Shown here in pieces: positions 45,110-55,199 of a stretch of DNA of 64,000 nucleotides (positions are counted from its first letter, which is position 1; every line of letters begins with the position of its first letter). The notes beneath the pieces were generated by a model that saw nothing but the letters and a program-made list of their open reading frames with translations, was not told the DNA's origin and ran no database searches. The position numbers were made by a program, and so were the translations under genes. Source of the DNA: Rhineura floridana (taxonomy: Eukaryota; Chordata; Lepidosauria; Squamata; Rhineuridae); assembly GCF_030035675.1 (NCBI RefSeq), contig NC_084492.1, positions 26,556,261 to 26,620,260 on the forward strand. The letters run 5' to 3'.

Positions 45110-45465
45110 TAGAACAATAGAAATAAATATCAGCTTGGAAGAGCATTAAGTCCACTACCAACACAACACAAATTTGCAGCCCGTTAGAATGGCGACAAAG
45201 CTAAACCTGTGCTTTCCTCCCTGATGGCTTTTCGCCGAGCCTTAAAGACCTGGCTATTCAGGCAGGCCTATGGGATTTCTGGGGTGGGTTAGGTTTTTAT
45301 ACTGTATTAATTGAAGGATGGTTTTAGATGAATTGATGTTAATATTGTGATTGGTGATTGTATATGTTTTATATTGTATTTTATATTGTTGTACGTCGCC
45401 CAGAGTGTCTGTTAATTCAGACAGATGGGCAACTAACAAATAAAATTTTATTATTATTATTATTC
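45110..45465 (+). mobile_element. L2-clade LINE 3' end
   Basis: The coding echo gccttaaagacctggctatt (LKTWLF) is followed by the tail gtacgtcgcccagagtgtct, gacagatgggcaactaacaa and (ATT)n. It abuts the inferred SHCBP1 3' UTR. Confidence 0.75.
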
Positions 45466-45745
45466 CTTCTGTCCCCTGGGAACTAACTCCAGACTCACAG
45501 AGACAGGCAGGAAAAACTCCTCAGTCTCCATCAGTACTTTAGGATGGACACAAAGGGAGACCTTTCTGCCAACCTACTCTTAAGGGTATAGTCTGAAGAT
45601 TTACAGAGACCAACCTTAAGAACCACCGGATTCTTCACCAGAACATGAGGTCACACGGTTTTTGAACACTCTCCCAACAAACTGCAGCATTCTACTCCCT
45701 AAATTTTAAAAACAAACACATGTAACAGCTGTGTGTCAGATAATG

Positions 45746-45751
45746 TTTATT
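45746..45751 (-). terminator. SHCBP1: Polyadenylation signal AATAAA
   Basis: The plus strand reads TTTATT here, so the minus strand is AATAAA. About 30 nt further along the minus strand lies a GT-rich element (TGTGTTTGTTTTT), as expected for a cleavage site near 45725-45735. I saw no other minus-strand AATAAA between it and the stop codon. Confidence 0.6.
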
Positions 45752-46235
45752 TAAAGAGAACGTCAGATTCCTGTACAAAAAGAAGGGGGAGGGGGAGAGA
45801 GAACAGTTTCCTAAGTATTTTTTTTAAAAAGTTTTTAATTTAAAAACAACTGAAATGGATAGACCACCACTACTACAAAGGAAGCAAAACATTCCTTTTA
45901 GTCGTGGTTAACAGGTACAAAAGGTTATATAGTACTGTCACTCCCTTCTTCCTCTAGCGTCCAGAGCTTTAAATGTAGAGGTGTTTTATATTGGAATAAA
46001 TACAATAAGCGATACATATGGCAAAGTAAAAGAGAGCTTATCCGTTCAACAGATTCCACTAGACAGGACTTTGCTCTCAAGTACTGGGTTCAACACACAC
46101 TCCAAGGAATAGAGATTTCATTTGTGCAACAGACATGCTGCTAAGGAGAATAAATATGCCAGAATCACGCTCAAGCATCAAATGTAACCAAATAGAAAAG
46201 GTGGGTGCCGAAAGAGTGTTAGCTATTTGGCAGCA

Positions 46236-46333
46236 AGCTAGCCAACAGCCAGGCTATACGCTGTTTCAATGCCATTCTGAGAAATGCCAGCCAGCAGCCA
46301 GGCTATGTGTTATTTCAATGCCATTCTGAGAAA
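46236..46333. repeat. Two tandem 49-bp units in SHCBP1 3' UTR
   Basis: The string gccattctgagaaat occurs at 46271 and again at 46320, each preceded by a similar cagccaggctat segment, giving a period of 49 bp. The second copy ends on the base next to the stop codon. The copies differ at only a few positions, so the duplication is fairly recent. Confidence 0.85.
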
Positions 46334-46647
46334 TTAGTAGAGAAATGTTCCAAAGCTCCCTTTCCCATTTCGCTTGAACTGGTTGCCCATGATGGACACA
46401 AACATTTCCTGAGACATCAGGTCATCGTCTGCCTCCATGATGCCAAGGTGACTCAGCCTTTTCTTATGTAACTGGCTCTTCTTAAGCGATGCAGCAGAAA
46501 GTTCATGCGCGATTTCAGAGTTGCCTTCCATAGCCTCAGATGCGTCCGCTCTTCCATGGGGTTCCAACTCACCGCTATCCTGTTGGTGCAAGTCTTCACA
46601 CCCCATGTTAGCAACATCAGGGTCGGGCTGGGTGCCTTTCATTTGTT
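46334..46647 (-). CDS. SHCBP1: SHCBP1 terminal coding exon and stop
   Basis: The exon begins after TTTCTGACTTAG and completes a glutamate codon. It encodes QMKGTQPDPDVANMGCEDL, an acidic low-complexity stretch, then LKKSQLHKKRLSHLGI, MEADDDLMSQEMFVSI, and NQFKRNGKGSFGTFLY before TAA at 46336-46334. The acidic middle is variable in the family. The basic KKRLS.LGI and the final MSQEMFV.I.GNQFK.NGKGSFGTF match the known C terminus. It is 104 codons including stop. A 49-bp tandem duplication begins directly after the stop. Confidence 0.95.
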
Positions 46648-46796
46648 CTAAGTCAGAAACAATGGCATTAAATAGATCCTTATGTACAACTGATCATGGT
46701 GACTACATAACTTCACCACCTCTCTGCCAATGCACTCGACAATTTAAATACAAATGGGGGCTGCAACCAAAAGATTGCAGCATAGACAGTGGCGGC

Positions 46797-46890
46797 TGGT
46801 GGCTCTATGTCAGTGGAGCAGTGGAATCTGCTCCTTGAACATTCAGACTAAAACCCAAGACCACCAGCCACCGAGTGTAGAGCATGCTCA
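46797..46890. mobile_element. hAT MITE fragment (CAGTGG.GGCTGG family)
   Basis: Starts cagtggcggctggtggctct and shares cagtggaatctgctccttga with 44573-44705; the right end is lost. In the last SHCBP1 intron. Confidence 0.65.
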
Positions 46891-47600
46891 CTATTCAGAA
46901 TCCCAGCCACTCCATTTCTCTTCCCCCAGGTTTTCCAGGTTCTACCCCCCTCCATCAGTCAGCACCCCATGGCCACTGAACATACTCATTCCTCACTGGA
47001 CTATGTTTTATTTTGGGGGGGGCAATTTTATTTTTCCTAAAAAACAAATTGTATTTCAGCAAAAAAAACCCTCAGGCTAATGTCTTCCTCCTAAGCAAGA
47101 GTGGTGCTATTTTGGCTACATAAACAACGGCACTCTCCCACTGAAGCTTGGAATTTGATCATATTTATTCAATCTATATATCTTTTTACCCAAAAGGAGT
47201 CAGTAGACAATTTACCATGAATATACGCGTGGAACAAGCAACAACATTTTGCAGTGTGGCGCTTTCCTGTTCAGAGTTCCAACCACCCAGCCATGCTCTC
47301 TTCCAGCAAACTCCCCAAACACACACACTTTGGTTCTTTTATTTATCTCCTCCTTCGATGCTCAGTCTTCTGTGGCCACTGAGCATGCTCAATCCTAATT
47401 GGATTGTTCAGGGTGGGTTGGTTTTTATCCCTATCAGTTCCCGCCCCCTTGTGCGTGGGCAGATAGCTCCGTTTTGGCTAAGTAAGGGTCGGTACTCAGA
47501 ATGTTTGATATCAGGGTGGGGAACTAGATCTAGGCCGAATCGTTTCCTCTCCCATCCCCAGAAGGCCAACTTTGACAGGTGGATGGGGCTGCCATTTGTC
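46890..47600. repeat. Two diverged copies of an unnamed sequence in SHCBP1 intron
   Basis: The motifs ccatggccactgaacatact and tgtggccactgagcatgctc, and tattttggctacataaac and cgttttggctaagtaagg, recur about 370 bp apart in the same order. No coding sequence recognised. Confidence 0.5.
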
Positions 47601-47699
47601 AATCACCTAACATCATTCTGACGCAAACTGACAACTTCAAAGGGGCACACTCCATGCCCATCAACTAACTGGCACTGAAAGCAGTCCCATCACCTGCAG

Positions 47700-47890
47700 T
47701 ATTATTCATTTATGTATTTATTTATTACATTTATACCCTGCCTTTCTTTTCATGATTGAAACCCAAGGGAGCTTACAGATGGTTCCTAGGCGGTCTCCCA
47801 TCCAGGCACTGACCAGCCCTGACCCTACTTAGCTTCAGCAGGGAGCTGGCCTTATGCGAGTGTAGCCAATCCCAGCCATGTCTTTACCTG
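47700..47890 (-). mobile_element. 5S rRNA-derived SINE with L2-like tail
   Basis: Inverse 5S text cctaggcggtctcccatcca, ggcactgaccagccctgacc, ctacttagcttcagcaggga is preceded by the inverted tail tttatttattacatttatac. Confidence 0.85.
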
Positions 47891-48023
47891 CCCTACGTAC
47901 GAAGCCACATACAACACCACGTACAACGCCAGTCATATATGTCACAGGCCTAATTAAAGGCTATTGGAAAAGGACTGAATCCACATGAAGTAATTAACTT
48001 ATCTAGGCCACTTAAAAACATAC

Positions 48024-48165
48024 CTCCTGAACTTTCTGGAGTGCTCTCTTTTGCATCCGAAGAGACAGTAGGCTTCACGAGGACAACTCCATACCCTTCA
48101 TTATTATGTATCACGTTGTTCACCATAGTTATCTTGGGAACATCATAATGTTCATCTAAGAAGTC
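48024..48165 (-). CDS. SHCBP1: SHCBP1 internal exon (last beta-helix rungs)
   Basis: The exon is 142 bp and encodes 47 residues, DFLDEHYDVPKITMVNNVIH to KESTPESSG, plus one base of the next codon (phase 0 to 1). The acceptor is TTGGCTCTCAG|GAC and the donor is TCAGGAG|GTATG. VNNVIHNNEGYGVVLVKP is the best conserved signature of SHCBP1 and forms the last rungs of the helix. The serine/glutamate-rich end marks the start of a less ordered tail. Reading continues open past the donor for about 17 codons, but that part is intron. Confidence 0.94.
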
Positions 48166-48229
48166 CTGAGAGCCAAGATGAATCAGGGTGAGATCAGACC
48201 TGTAAGGTGACAGTTGCTCTTCTTCCAAT

Positions 48230-48560
48230 TTTAACGTACAAGTATTTATTTTTAGGAATTTTATTTAACACTTTTCACTATTGCAAGAACTATCAAAGTG
48301 GTCCCCACTTTGTAAATATACAATAAAAAATATAATAGGAAAATCCAATTAAGATTCAAATACAAGATAGGCAAGATGATCAACATCAGGAACCAGCAGA
48401 AAAAGGTCAGGACAACAACTGAGTAAATGAATGTGTTTTCAATTTCTGGTGGATGAGGTCCAATAGGGAGGTCATTCCTCAGAGTGGGTGTCACTCCTGA
48501 GAAGGCCCTCATCCACACCCCAGCCAGATGCACCTCTATGCAAAGGGTACAACACATAGT
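48230..48560 (-). mobile_element. L2-like LINE 3' end, diverged
   Basis: Contains gtccaatagggaggtcattc, ctcagagtgggtgtcactcc and gagaaggccctcatccacac, antisense to an L2-like C terminus. It lies in the intron between the 49560-49646 and 48024-48165 exons. Confidence 0.6.
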
Positions 48561-48588
48561 ACAGTCAAACAGGGCTTCCCTAGCAGAT

Positions 48589-48800
48589 CACAGTGACCAG
48601 AGCCTATACAGGAGGTAGAATCTTTCAGGCAGACCAGCACTTACTGGCAATTCCTTGGGGGTTACTGGGCCTGTCCAGCAGGTCACAGTTACAGCAAACC
48701 ACAGTGACCAGAGCCTATATGGGAAGTAAAATATTCCAGATGGAGTGTGCACTGATAGGAATTCCTTGGTCCTGGGCCAACTCTTATTTACTGGGAACTC
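48589..48800. repeat. Two tandem units of about 111 bp in SHCBP1 intron
   Basis: The string cacagtgaccagagcctata starts at 48589 and 48700; each is followed by aggaattccttgg-like text. Moderately diverged. Confidence 0.7.
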
Positions 48801-49251
48801 CTCATTCACAGGCAGCCTATATATGGGCAAAGGCAATCTCTTAGATAACCTGAGAGGTGGGAATATTGTAGATTGGAACCCAAGTCTGAGACACCTAGAG
48901 ACTATACCCCAGGGCCTCACAGTTTGCAGAGGAAGACTCTGGCCAAATTCACATGACACAGTAAGCCATGAATGACACCTTACCATGCATGAGCAAAACT
49001 GCATACACTTCATTCCTCCCCATTTGCACTGGGAGCAGGCAAACCACAATTCCAGGCTTAGTGTCACATCCGAGCCAAGGATCATGGTTATTTCACTTCT
49101 TTAAAACCCCATGATTAGTAAGCCAAGAACAAACGCTGGCTCCAACATAATACTAAGCCAGGGATGGTGGTTTCTTTCCTGGCAGCACAAGCCAAGAGGA
49201 GCAAAGCAGGTGCGATATGGTCATGCACAGTAAGCAAGGAAGTTTATGGCA

Positions 49252-49385
49252 GGGTTAAAGTCCCTGTGGCCTTCCAGATGTTGTTGGACTCCAACTCCCA
49301 GCAGCCCCAGGCAGCATGGCTAATGGGCCAGGGATGATGAGAAGTGCAGTTCGGTAACATCTGAAAAATCACAGGTTCCCCATTG
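49252..49385. mobile_element. hAT-type MITE copy
   Basis: Contains cagggttaaagtccctgtgg, ttggactccaactcccagca and tcacaggttccccattgctg. Intronic. Confidence 0.75.
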
Positions 49386-49559
49386 CTGATTTACAGCAGA
49401 CCATAAACTTCAAACACGGCCATCCATATGAGATCATGGAACTATGCCCTTCATCCGACCCACATGACTCTGCCAGCCAGATGTTACCAAACGCATAGGA
49501 AGCAGCCAGGCTAACAGTGCTCCTGTTCAGGCAACTCAGCGTTCAAGCTGGAAACTCAC

Positions 49560-49646
49560 TTTTATAAGGATGCCTTCTTTGCAATGGTGTATGCCATTCC
49601 CCATCAAGGTACACCTGCTGCTTGGATAGATTTCTACACCGGCACC
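49560..49646 (-). CDS. SHCBP1: SHCBP1 internal exon (87 bp, beta-helix rung)
   Basis: This short symmetric exon (phase 0 to 0, 29 codons) encodes GAGVEIYPSSRCTLMGNGIH then HCKEGILIK. The acceptor is TTAATTTCAG|GG and the donor is ATAAAA|GTGAGT. The GNGIHHC..GI pattern is a classic PbH1 repeat turn. Being a multiple of three, it could be skipped without shifting the frame, which would remove about one rung; nothing in the sequence shows that this happens. Confidence 0.93.
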
Positions 49647-49741
49647 CTGAAATTAAGATGGGGGAAAAGCTGTTAGTTAAGAAGCATTTTTTTTAAAAAA
49701 GAAAAGGAAGAAAGTTACGATTAAAAATAACTGCAAAGCCA

Positions 49742-49890
49742 ATTCGGAGAGCCTCAAGTGGCATACGATGCAGCAACCTTGCAGGAGCTAAGCAGGTCTG
49801 GTCAGTGATTGGATAGGAGACCGCTTGGGAGCCCCATGTACATCATCTCATCAAGGGTTTTTTTATGGAAGAATATTAGGATTTGAATGT
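49742..49890 (+). mobile_element. 5S rRNA-derived SINE, diverged
   Basis: Contains ggagctaagcaggtctggtc, agtgattggataggagaccg and cttgggagcc, then the tail aggatttgaatgtaatgaga. It lies about 100 bp upstream of the 87-bp exon. Confidence 0.75.
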
Positions 49891-50040
49891 AATGAGATGG
49901 ATGTGTTCCTTGTATAAGTGTCCCTACATTTTATGGCAAAATGCTTCAGAAAACGGAAAAGAGTTAAAAGCAGTTGGCAATATGGCCTTTTGGGAGTAGA
50001 AGAGTCAGCTGTTCAAAGGCAAAGAAAAAAATCCAGCTAA

Positions 50041-50368
50041 GGCCCCTATCTGCACTGTACATTGAAAGCATCATCATACCACTTTAAACAGTCGTGGCTT
50101 CCCTCAGAGAATGCTGGGAACAATAGTTTGTTAAGGATGCTGAGAGTTACTCTATTTCCCTCACAGAGCTACAATTCCCAGAGCGGTTTAGCAATCAATC
50201 CCTCTTCCCAGGGAACTCTGGCAAGTGTAGCTCTGTGAGGGAAATAGAGGGTCACCTAGCAACTCTCAGCATCCTTAACAAACTATAGTTCCCAGCATTC
50301 TCTGGGGGAAGCCATGGCTGTTTAAAGTGGTATGATGATGCTTTCAACGTACAGTGCAGATAGGGGCC
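50041..50368. mobile_element. Complete Harbinger-like foldback with TAA duplication
   Basis: The first and last 20 bp are perfectly inverted (ggcccctatctgcactgtac). The flanks are taa on both sides (50038-50040, 50369-50371), matching the 3-bp TWA preference of PIF/Harbinger. The arms run almost to the centre (tccctcttcccagggaactc), so the whole 328 bp is one hairpin. Non-coding. Confidence 0.85.
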
Positions 50369-50709
50369 TAAATTAACACAAGTTCCTCATACGAGCCTAA
50401 GCCTGCAAATTTACAATCCACTTTACTAGGGACTAAGTGTCATTGAACACAGTGGGAGTTACTTCTGAGCAAGCCTGCACAGGACTGCGTTTTAAGTAGC
50501 TCTTTGGACACCCAGATTTCACTATGAATGGCATGGGCACTTTGGCTAAAGTTTATCCAGATCACAGAATCCAGCTTCTCTTGGAGGGTGTGGATTTGGC
50601 ACTCAAAAAAAAACAAAAGTGCAGATGATTAACCAGGGTTTATATCCGTGGAAGTTGTTTGCTCTCTCCCGAATGCATCAATCAATTACAAGAGAGCATC
50701 AGTGTTTAC

Positions 50710-50828
50710 CTTCGCACCATACAAGTCAGAATTTTTCATTAAAAGCTCAGCTGATGCTCGTACAGCCACTCCTGTGGTCTCACACTGCAAGACACAGTTC
50801 TCCAGTGTGGTCTTTCCTTGGTGAACAC
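50710..50828 (-). CDS. SHCBP1: SHCBP1 internal exon (beta-helix rungs)
   Basis: The exon is 119 bp: GT completing the split codon, then 39 codons, VHQGKTTLENCVLQCETTGV to KNSDLYGAK, ending in phase 0. The acceptor has a very long pyrimidine tract (TCTCTCTT followed by eleven C) before CAACAG, and the donor is GCGAAG|GTAAAC. The LENC and ETTGVAVR motifs are typical parallel beta-helix turns and nearly identical to human SHCBP1 as I recall it. A complete Harbinger-like foldback sits 340 bp downstream in the next intron. Confidence 0.94.
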
Positions 50829-50892
50829 CTGTTGGGGGGGGGGGAAGAGAGAAAGAGAGGAGTATAAGACTCTGAATTGGTTCACACACAAT

Positions 50893-51346
50893 CAGGGGTG
50901 TTGTTGTCCAGAGTCTCGGGGGTGGAGTCTTAAACCGTTTACTTTTTTGGGAGCCAGATTCCAGCAGGATCCCTATGTCTCCAAAATCCTATGAGCCAAT
51001 CAACTTGAAAGGGGAGTGTGTTGGCCACTGAAAAGAATCTAACATGCTTCCTTGCCCTTTCCTACTGATCGGAGCAAATCAGAATGAAAGGAGTTGAGTC
51101 AGCCATTGAGAAGACTCTTCTCAGTAGCTAACATGCTCCCTTTTCTTGCTGATTAGCTCCTAGGGATGTCTGTTGTGGTGAGAGAAGGCATTAACAAGGA
51201 TAGAGAAACAGAAAGCAGTATTCAAACCTGGCCAGATTATAATCTTAGAAGGTTCTATAATCTTAGAAAGGGCATAGCTGTGAGGTGGCATGGCTGTGAC
51301 CATCATGAAGGGACCCTGCACATCTGAATTTGCCACTACACTACTG
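50893..51346. mobile_element. hAT element (CAGGGGTGTAGTTG family)
   Basis: Ends CAGGGGTGTTGTTGTCC and GCCACTACACTACTG are inverted. The flanks cacacaat and catacagt match at 6 of 8. The left edge is about 65 bp upstream of the SHCBP1 exon at 50710-50828. Confidence 0.85.
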
Positions 51347-51429
51347 CATACAGTTGATTCAGAGGTGGCTACTAGGGAACACCAGTTAACACAAACAAGG
51401 AATTCTAGGTCGTTTGAGTCCCACAACCT

Positions 51430-51755
51430 TAGGGAATGGCTGTAACGCAGTGGTAGAGAATCTGCTTTGCATAGGGAAAGTCTCAGGTTCACCTCCAGGT
51501 AGGGCTGGGAATGTCCCGTTTGAAACCTTGGAGAGTTGATGCCATTCAGTGTAGATCAGGTATGGGGAACCTTTGGCTGACCAGATGTTGCTGAACTACA
51601 ACTGCCATCATCCCTGGCCATTGGCCAGGCTTGCTGGGGTTGGTGGGAGTTGCAGTTCAGCAACATCTGGAGGGCCAAAGGTTCTCCACACCTGGTGTAG
51701 ACAGTACTGAGCTAGATGGACCAGTAGGAGGCAGCTTCCTATGTTCCACATCCTG
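51430..51755 (+). mobile_element. tRNA-derived SINE split by a MITE
   Basis: Head aatggctgtaacgcagtggt, B box ctcaggttcacctcc, ccattcagtgtagat, then after the insertion gtgtagacagtactgagcta, gaggcagcttcctatgttcc. Confidence 0.85.
51557..51694. mobile_element. hAT MITE inserted in the SINE, 7/8 duplication
   Basis: Runs CAGGTATGGGGAACCTTTGG to TTCTCCACACCTG. Flanks gtgtagat and gtgtagac match at 7 of 8, and joining the flanks restores the SINE order. Confidence 0.92.
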
Positions 51756-52091
51756 GCTGAGTTCTCTTAAATCACTCTGGGGTCAACATGTGGTTGACTC
51801 ACACTAGTATACCCGTTGCTTGCTGACTCACAGCCAGATATGTAAACTCATTTCCAGTGGGAAGAATATATTGTTTTGATTTCTCATTCGGTGATACGAA
51901 CGTTCTTTGGCAATATGTAAGTGGGGCATCACAGCTTAGAAGTATAACTTGATGGTAAAAGTCAAAAAGCAGCCAACACGCTTGGATCAGCGAGACACCT
52001 GTTCTGAAGGGGGCAATGAGGATTTCTCCTTGCACTCAGATTTCAGTATCAGTCCCGTTAACGGTATTTGGTTAAGTACTCAATAGATAGA

Positions 52092-52225
52092 GCAGAGATG
52101 ATGGAAACTGTGGCCCTCTTGATGCTGCTGAATTCCAGCTCCCATCAACACCAGAAAGCATGGCAAATTGGTTAGAGATTACAAGCATTGTAGTCCAACA
52201 ACATCTGTAGCGCCTCTGGTTCCCT
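52092..52225. mobile_element. hAT-type MITE copy
   Basis: Contains gatgctgctgaattccagct, cccatcaacaccagaaagca and tagtccaacaacatctgtag. Ends eroded. Confidence 0.7.
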
Positions 52226-52236
52226 ATCCCTATCCC

Positions 52237-52277
<41 letters not shown>
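52237..52277. repeat. (ATT)n microsatellite
   Basis: About 13 uninterrupted units. Confidence 0.95.
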
Positions 52278-52439
52278 GCTGCTCATTACCAAAATGTCTC
52301 CAAGCGACTTGTTGTTTTTTTTAAAAAAAGAAGTGAACATACCACACCATAACAAAATAATAGAACCACCACCACTCCTTATACCACCACAGAAAGCTTT
52401 GGCAGCACAGTAATGCAAACATCTCAAGTAACTCAAGGG

Positions 52440-52590
52440 GCGGAAAAAAATAAGGCTTCACCTGGCACCAAAAAGATCCCAATGAAGGTGCCAGGCAGAC
52501 CTCACTGGGGAGCACATTCCACAGATGGGGAACCACAGCTGACAAAAGTGTGCTTTTAAATGTGCCAGAGAACACTCTCCATTGGCTGAC
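52440..52590 (-). mobile_element. L2 ORF2 C-terminal remnant
   Basis: Minus-strand translation VVPHLWNVLPSEVCLAPSLG matches APELWNSLPEEVRLAPTLSS of the L2 at 25741-29448. Old copy. Confidence 0.8.
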
Positions 52591-53499
52591 AGGATTGTGC
52601 CACCATGGCTTATCCTACCTAGCCACTACTGATCAGTCCACAGGTATACCTTTTGGTGTTCTACTCTGCCTTTTTTGATAGCTGTGATGTCTCCTCTGAG
52701 GCCCTTAGGTTAAACAAGATCAAGTGGGGGCCTTTGCAAGCTGGGCTCTTCTTGCATCTCTCCTGATCAATTTACCATCACTTTTCAGAGGCCTTAAAGA
52801 TCTCGCCTTGACATAACAGGCCTTTTGAGGGTGAGAAGCTTGCAGTCCTTCTAAAAGGTGGGAGATGGGGTCAGCATTGAGGAACTTATTCCCTTGTCTC
52901 CATATCTACAGGTGGTGGTAAGCAGAAGGCAAGGAATAGTATACAGTAAAAAAAACCTCCAAGATTTGCAGAAGTACAAAATATTTTTAACATGTCTAAA
53001 ATGGGGGGGGGGATGAGAGCAAAAAACAGCCAAACACTTGAGTGTCTGTTGTGGCTAGAGGGGTGGGGGATGGAAAACCAGAGACAGGGAGGTTGGAAGG
53101 GGCCTTCCTAGAAAAGAGCATGGCTAACACCATGACCAGGAACAGTTACCACCGCAACATTTCGTTGCCGTTCCAACGAAAATATTATACATGATTTGGA
53201 AAACAAGGGATGTTACTGGTTGGGGGAACTGCAAAATTACAGTTCGGCTAGATAAAGCAGCTGCATTTGCTTGAGGAATCCATGTGGGTGACAGATTCAT
53301 CTTGAGAATAAACATTTTAGTGGTTTATTTTAGCATACTTTTAGGATACACTGTTGTGCTGCAACTTGCTTTGGGTACCTAATTGTGCGCCTGCGAGTTT
53401 TTATTAGCTGCTGTACACGTCCCTGCTTATCGTTTACTCAGGGGGTTTTTTGATTGCGTTTTGTGGCTTCAATGGCTGCTTCCCACTTTTGAGAAGTAT

Positions 53500-53840
53500 T
53501 GCATTGAGAAGCAGATATAAATCTGGGGGGAGAGAACCTCAGGCCTGGGAGTGAAATGCAGCCTCCAGGCCTCTCTAGCCGGCCTTCAGAACTCTCCCCA
53601 GACCACACTCCTCACTGGCCCAGCTTCGGCTGGCCGGAATTTGTTTTGGAACTCCGATAGTGCCTTTCGCTTGTTTGAATGCAGAATAGAGAGGGGGGGT
53701 GTATATGCAGCAAGTAGACTTCTGTACAAAATAAAAAGCATACATTCGTCGCCCAGCCCACTTTTGCTTCTGGCCCTTGGAAGGTTGTCCATAAAACAAT
53801 GTGGCCCTTGGGCTGAAAAATGGTTTCCCATCCGTGTTCT
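53500..53840. mobile_element. hAT element relative of 56159-56505, diverged
   Basis: Shares gaacctcaggcctg, ggcccttggaaggttgtcc and cccttgggctgaaaaatggt with 56159-56505. Termini unclear. Confidence 0.55.
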
Positions 53841-54345
53841 AATTCAAGGATGGGGGACCTCCAAATGTCGTTGGATTCCAACTCCCATCCATTAGTGTAG
53901 TGGCAAATTCAGAAGTGCAGGGTCCTTTCATGACAGTCACAGCCACACACATCCTTTTCTGATGCTGAGTTGAGAATGAGATCCTTGTTAAATCCTTCTC
54001 CCACAACAACAGATGACTCTAGGAGCCAATCAGCATGAAAGGAGGGAGTGTTAGCTACTAGGAAGAGTCTTCTCAGTGGCTGACTCACCTCCTTTCACTC
54101 TGATTGGCTCCAATCAGCAGGAAAGGACAAGGAAGCAAGTTAAAAGACTCTTCTTAGTGGCTAACACACTCCCCTTTCATGCTGATTGGCCTATAGGATG
54201 CTGAAGACCCTGCTGGGACCATGCTCCCAAAAAAGTAAGGGGTCTAAGGCCCCCTGAGACCCCAGACAACTACACCCCTGCCCATGAGCAGGGATGATGA
54301 GAGTTGAAGTCCAACAATATCTGGAGGGCCACCGATTCCTCATCC
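53841..54345. mobile_element. hAT-type MITE split by another hAT
   Basis: Left half aaggatgggggacctccaaa and ggattccaactcccatc; right half gagttgaagtccaacaatat, ctggagggccaccgattcct; separated by the insertion 53891-54280. Confidence 0.8.
53891..54280. mobile_element. hAT element (CAGGGGTGTAGTTG family) nested in a MITE
   Basis: Ends cattagtgtagtggcaaatt and gacaactacacccctg are inverted. Shares gattggctccaatcagcagg and tttcatgctgattgg with its relatives. I could see only a cccat match in the flanks, so the target duplication is unclear. Confidence 0.8.
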
Positions 54346-54896
54346 CTGCTCTAAATAAATGAACAAATGATTGTGTATGTGGGGTGAGAGTATGTGGAGT
54401 GAGAAAATCCTTTGGGAACAATGGGCCATGCTGGAACCAAACAGGGAACCTTTGCGGGCCAGATTTGGCCATCAAGCCTCCCGTTGCCTATCGCCACACG
54501 GAGCATTTATAAAGACCAACAACATTTGTAATGAAAGTTACTCTTCCAAAGAATATTTTAGGGACATGCAGTTAATAACTTCTCTCCGACAGTGGCCCAA
54601 GACCCCCTTTTTTTTGGTGTGTGAATATATTTTCACATAAAAAAGGTGCTAAGATAGTCTTGCTAGCCCATGTAGCATTTGTTATTCAAATCTACCTCTC
54701 AATGATGAAGTGTTAATTATCACCTACTCCAAAAGACAGAAGGGCAGAGCCAACATGATTATTGTCAAATTCAAATAGGGGAGAAGGGGAGGGGTGACAG
54801 ATTCCCCATTAGGGAACAAAAATTAACAATAAAACTTTTGATGCTAAAAGTAGCCATGTTATGATGCACCTTGATGGAACAGTTTATCAGTTTTGG

Positions 54897-54950
54897 TCAG
54901 CAGTTGCCAACCTGGTGCCCTCCAGATTTGACTGCAACTCCCATCAAATG
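54897..54950. mobile_element. hAT-type MITE half
   Basis: cagcagttgccaacctggtg, ccctccagatttgactgcaa, ctcccatca; right half absent. Confidence 0.6.
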
Positions 54951-55199
54951 GAAAGTAATAAAATAAAATAGGAACCAAAATGTGACATTTTGATGCAACA
55001 GATAGGGAAAGCATTACAAGCGTCAGGAAGAACAGAGGCTCCTAAGAATTCAGTTGAGTCCCTGCCTTTAAATGATAGGGCCTCTGTGGAATTACTGAAA
55101 ATCCATCTGGGTTCTCCACCACCATCCCCAGTTCAGATAAGTAGGAAGTTAAAGGAATGACAAAAGAAAAGGAGAAAATGGCGGTGATGCCTGGGCATC

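Larger units (their letters stand above)
45730..46333 (-). other. SHCBP1: SHCBP1 3' UTR (inferred extent)
   Basis: The stretch between the TAA and the first good minus-strand poly(A) signal is about 600 nt. It has no recognisable transposon apart from a 49-bp tandem duplication next to the stop and an A/T-rich stretch near 45820-45850. The end is inferred from the AATAAA and the downstream GT-rich run, not from transcripts. Confidence 0.6.

Noticed and set aside
1-45400. Exons of VPS35 or other usual SHCBP1 neighbours
   Set aside because: I looked for familiar protein fragments on both strands and saw none; in human, VPS35 lies on the other (5') side of SHCBP1.
47148-47621. 157-codon plus-strand frame
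   Set aside because: It lies in an SHCBP1 intron across an unnamed duplicated sequence; no family resemblance.
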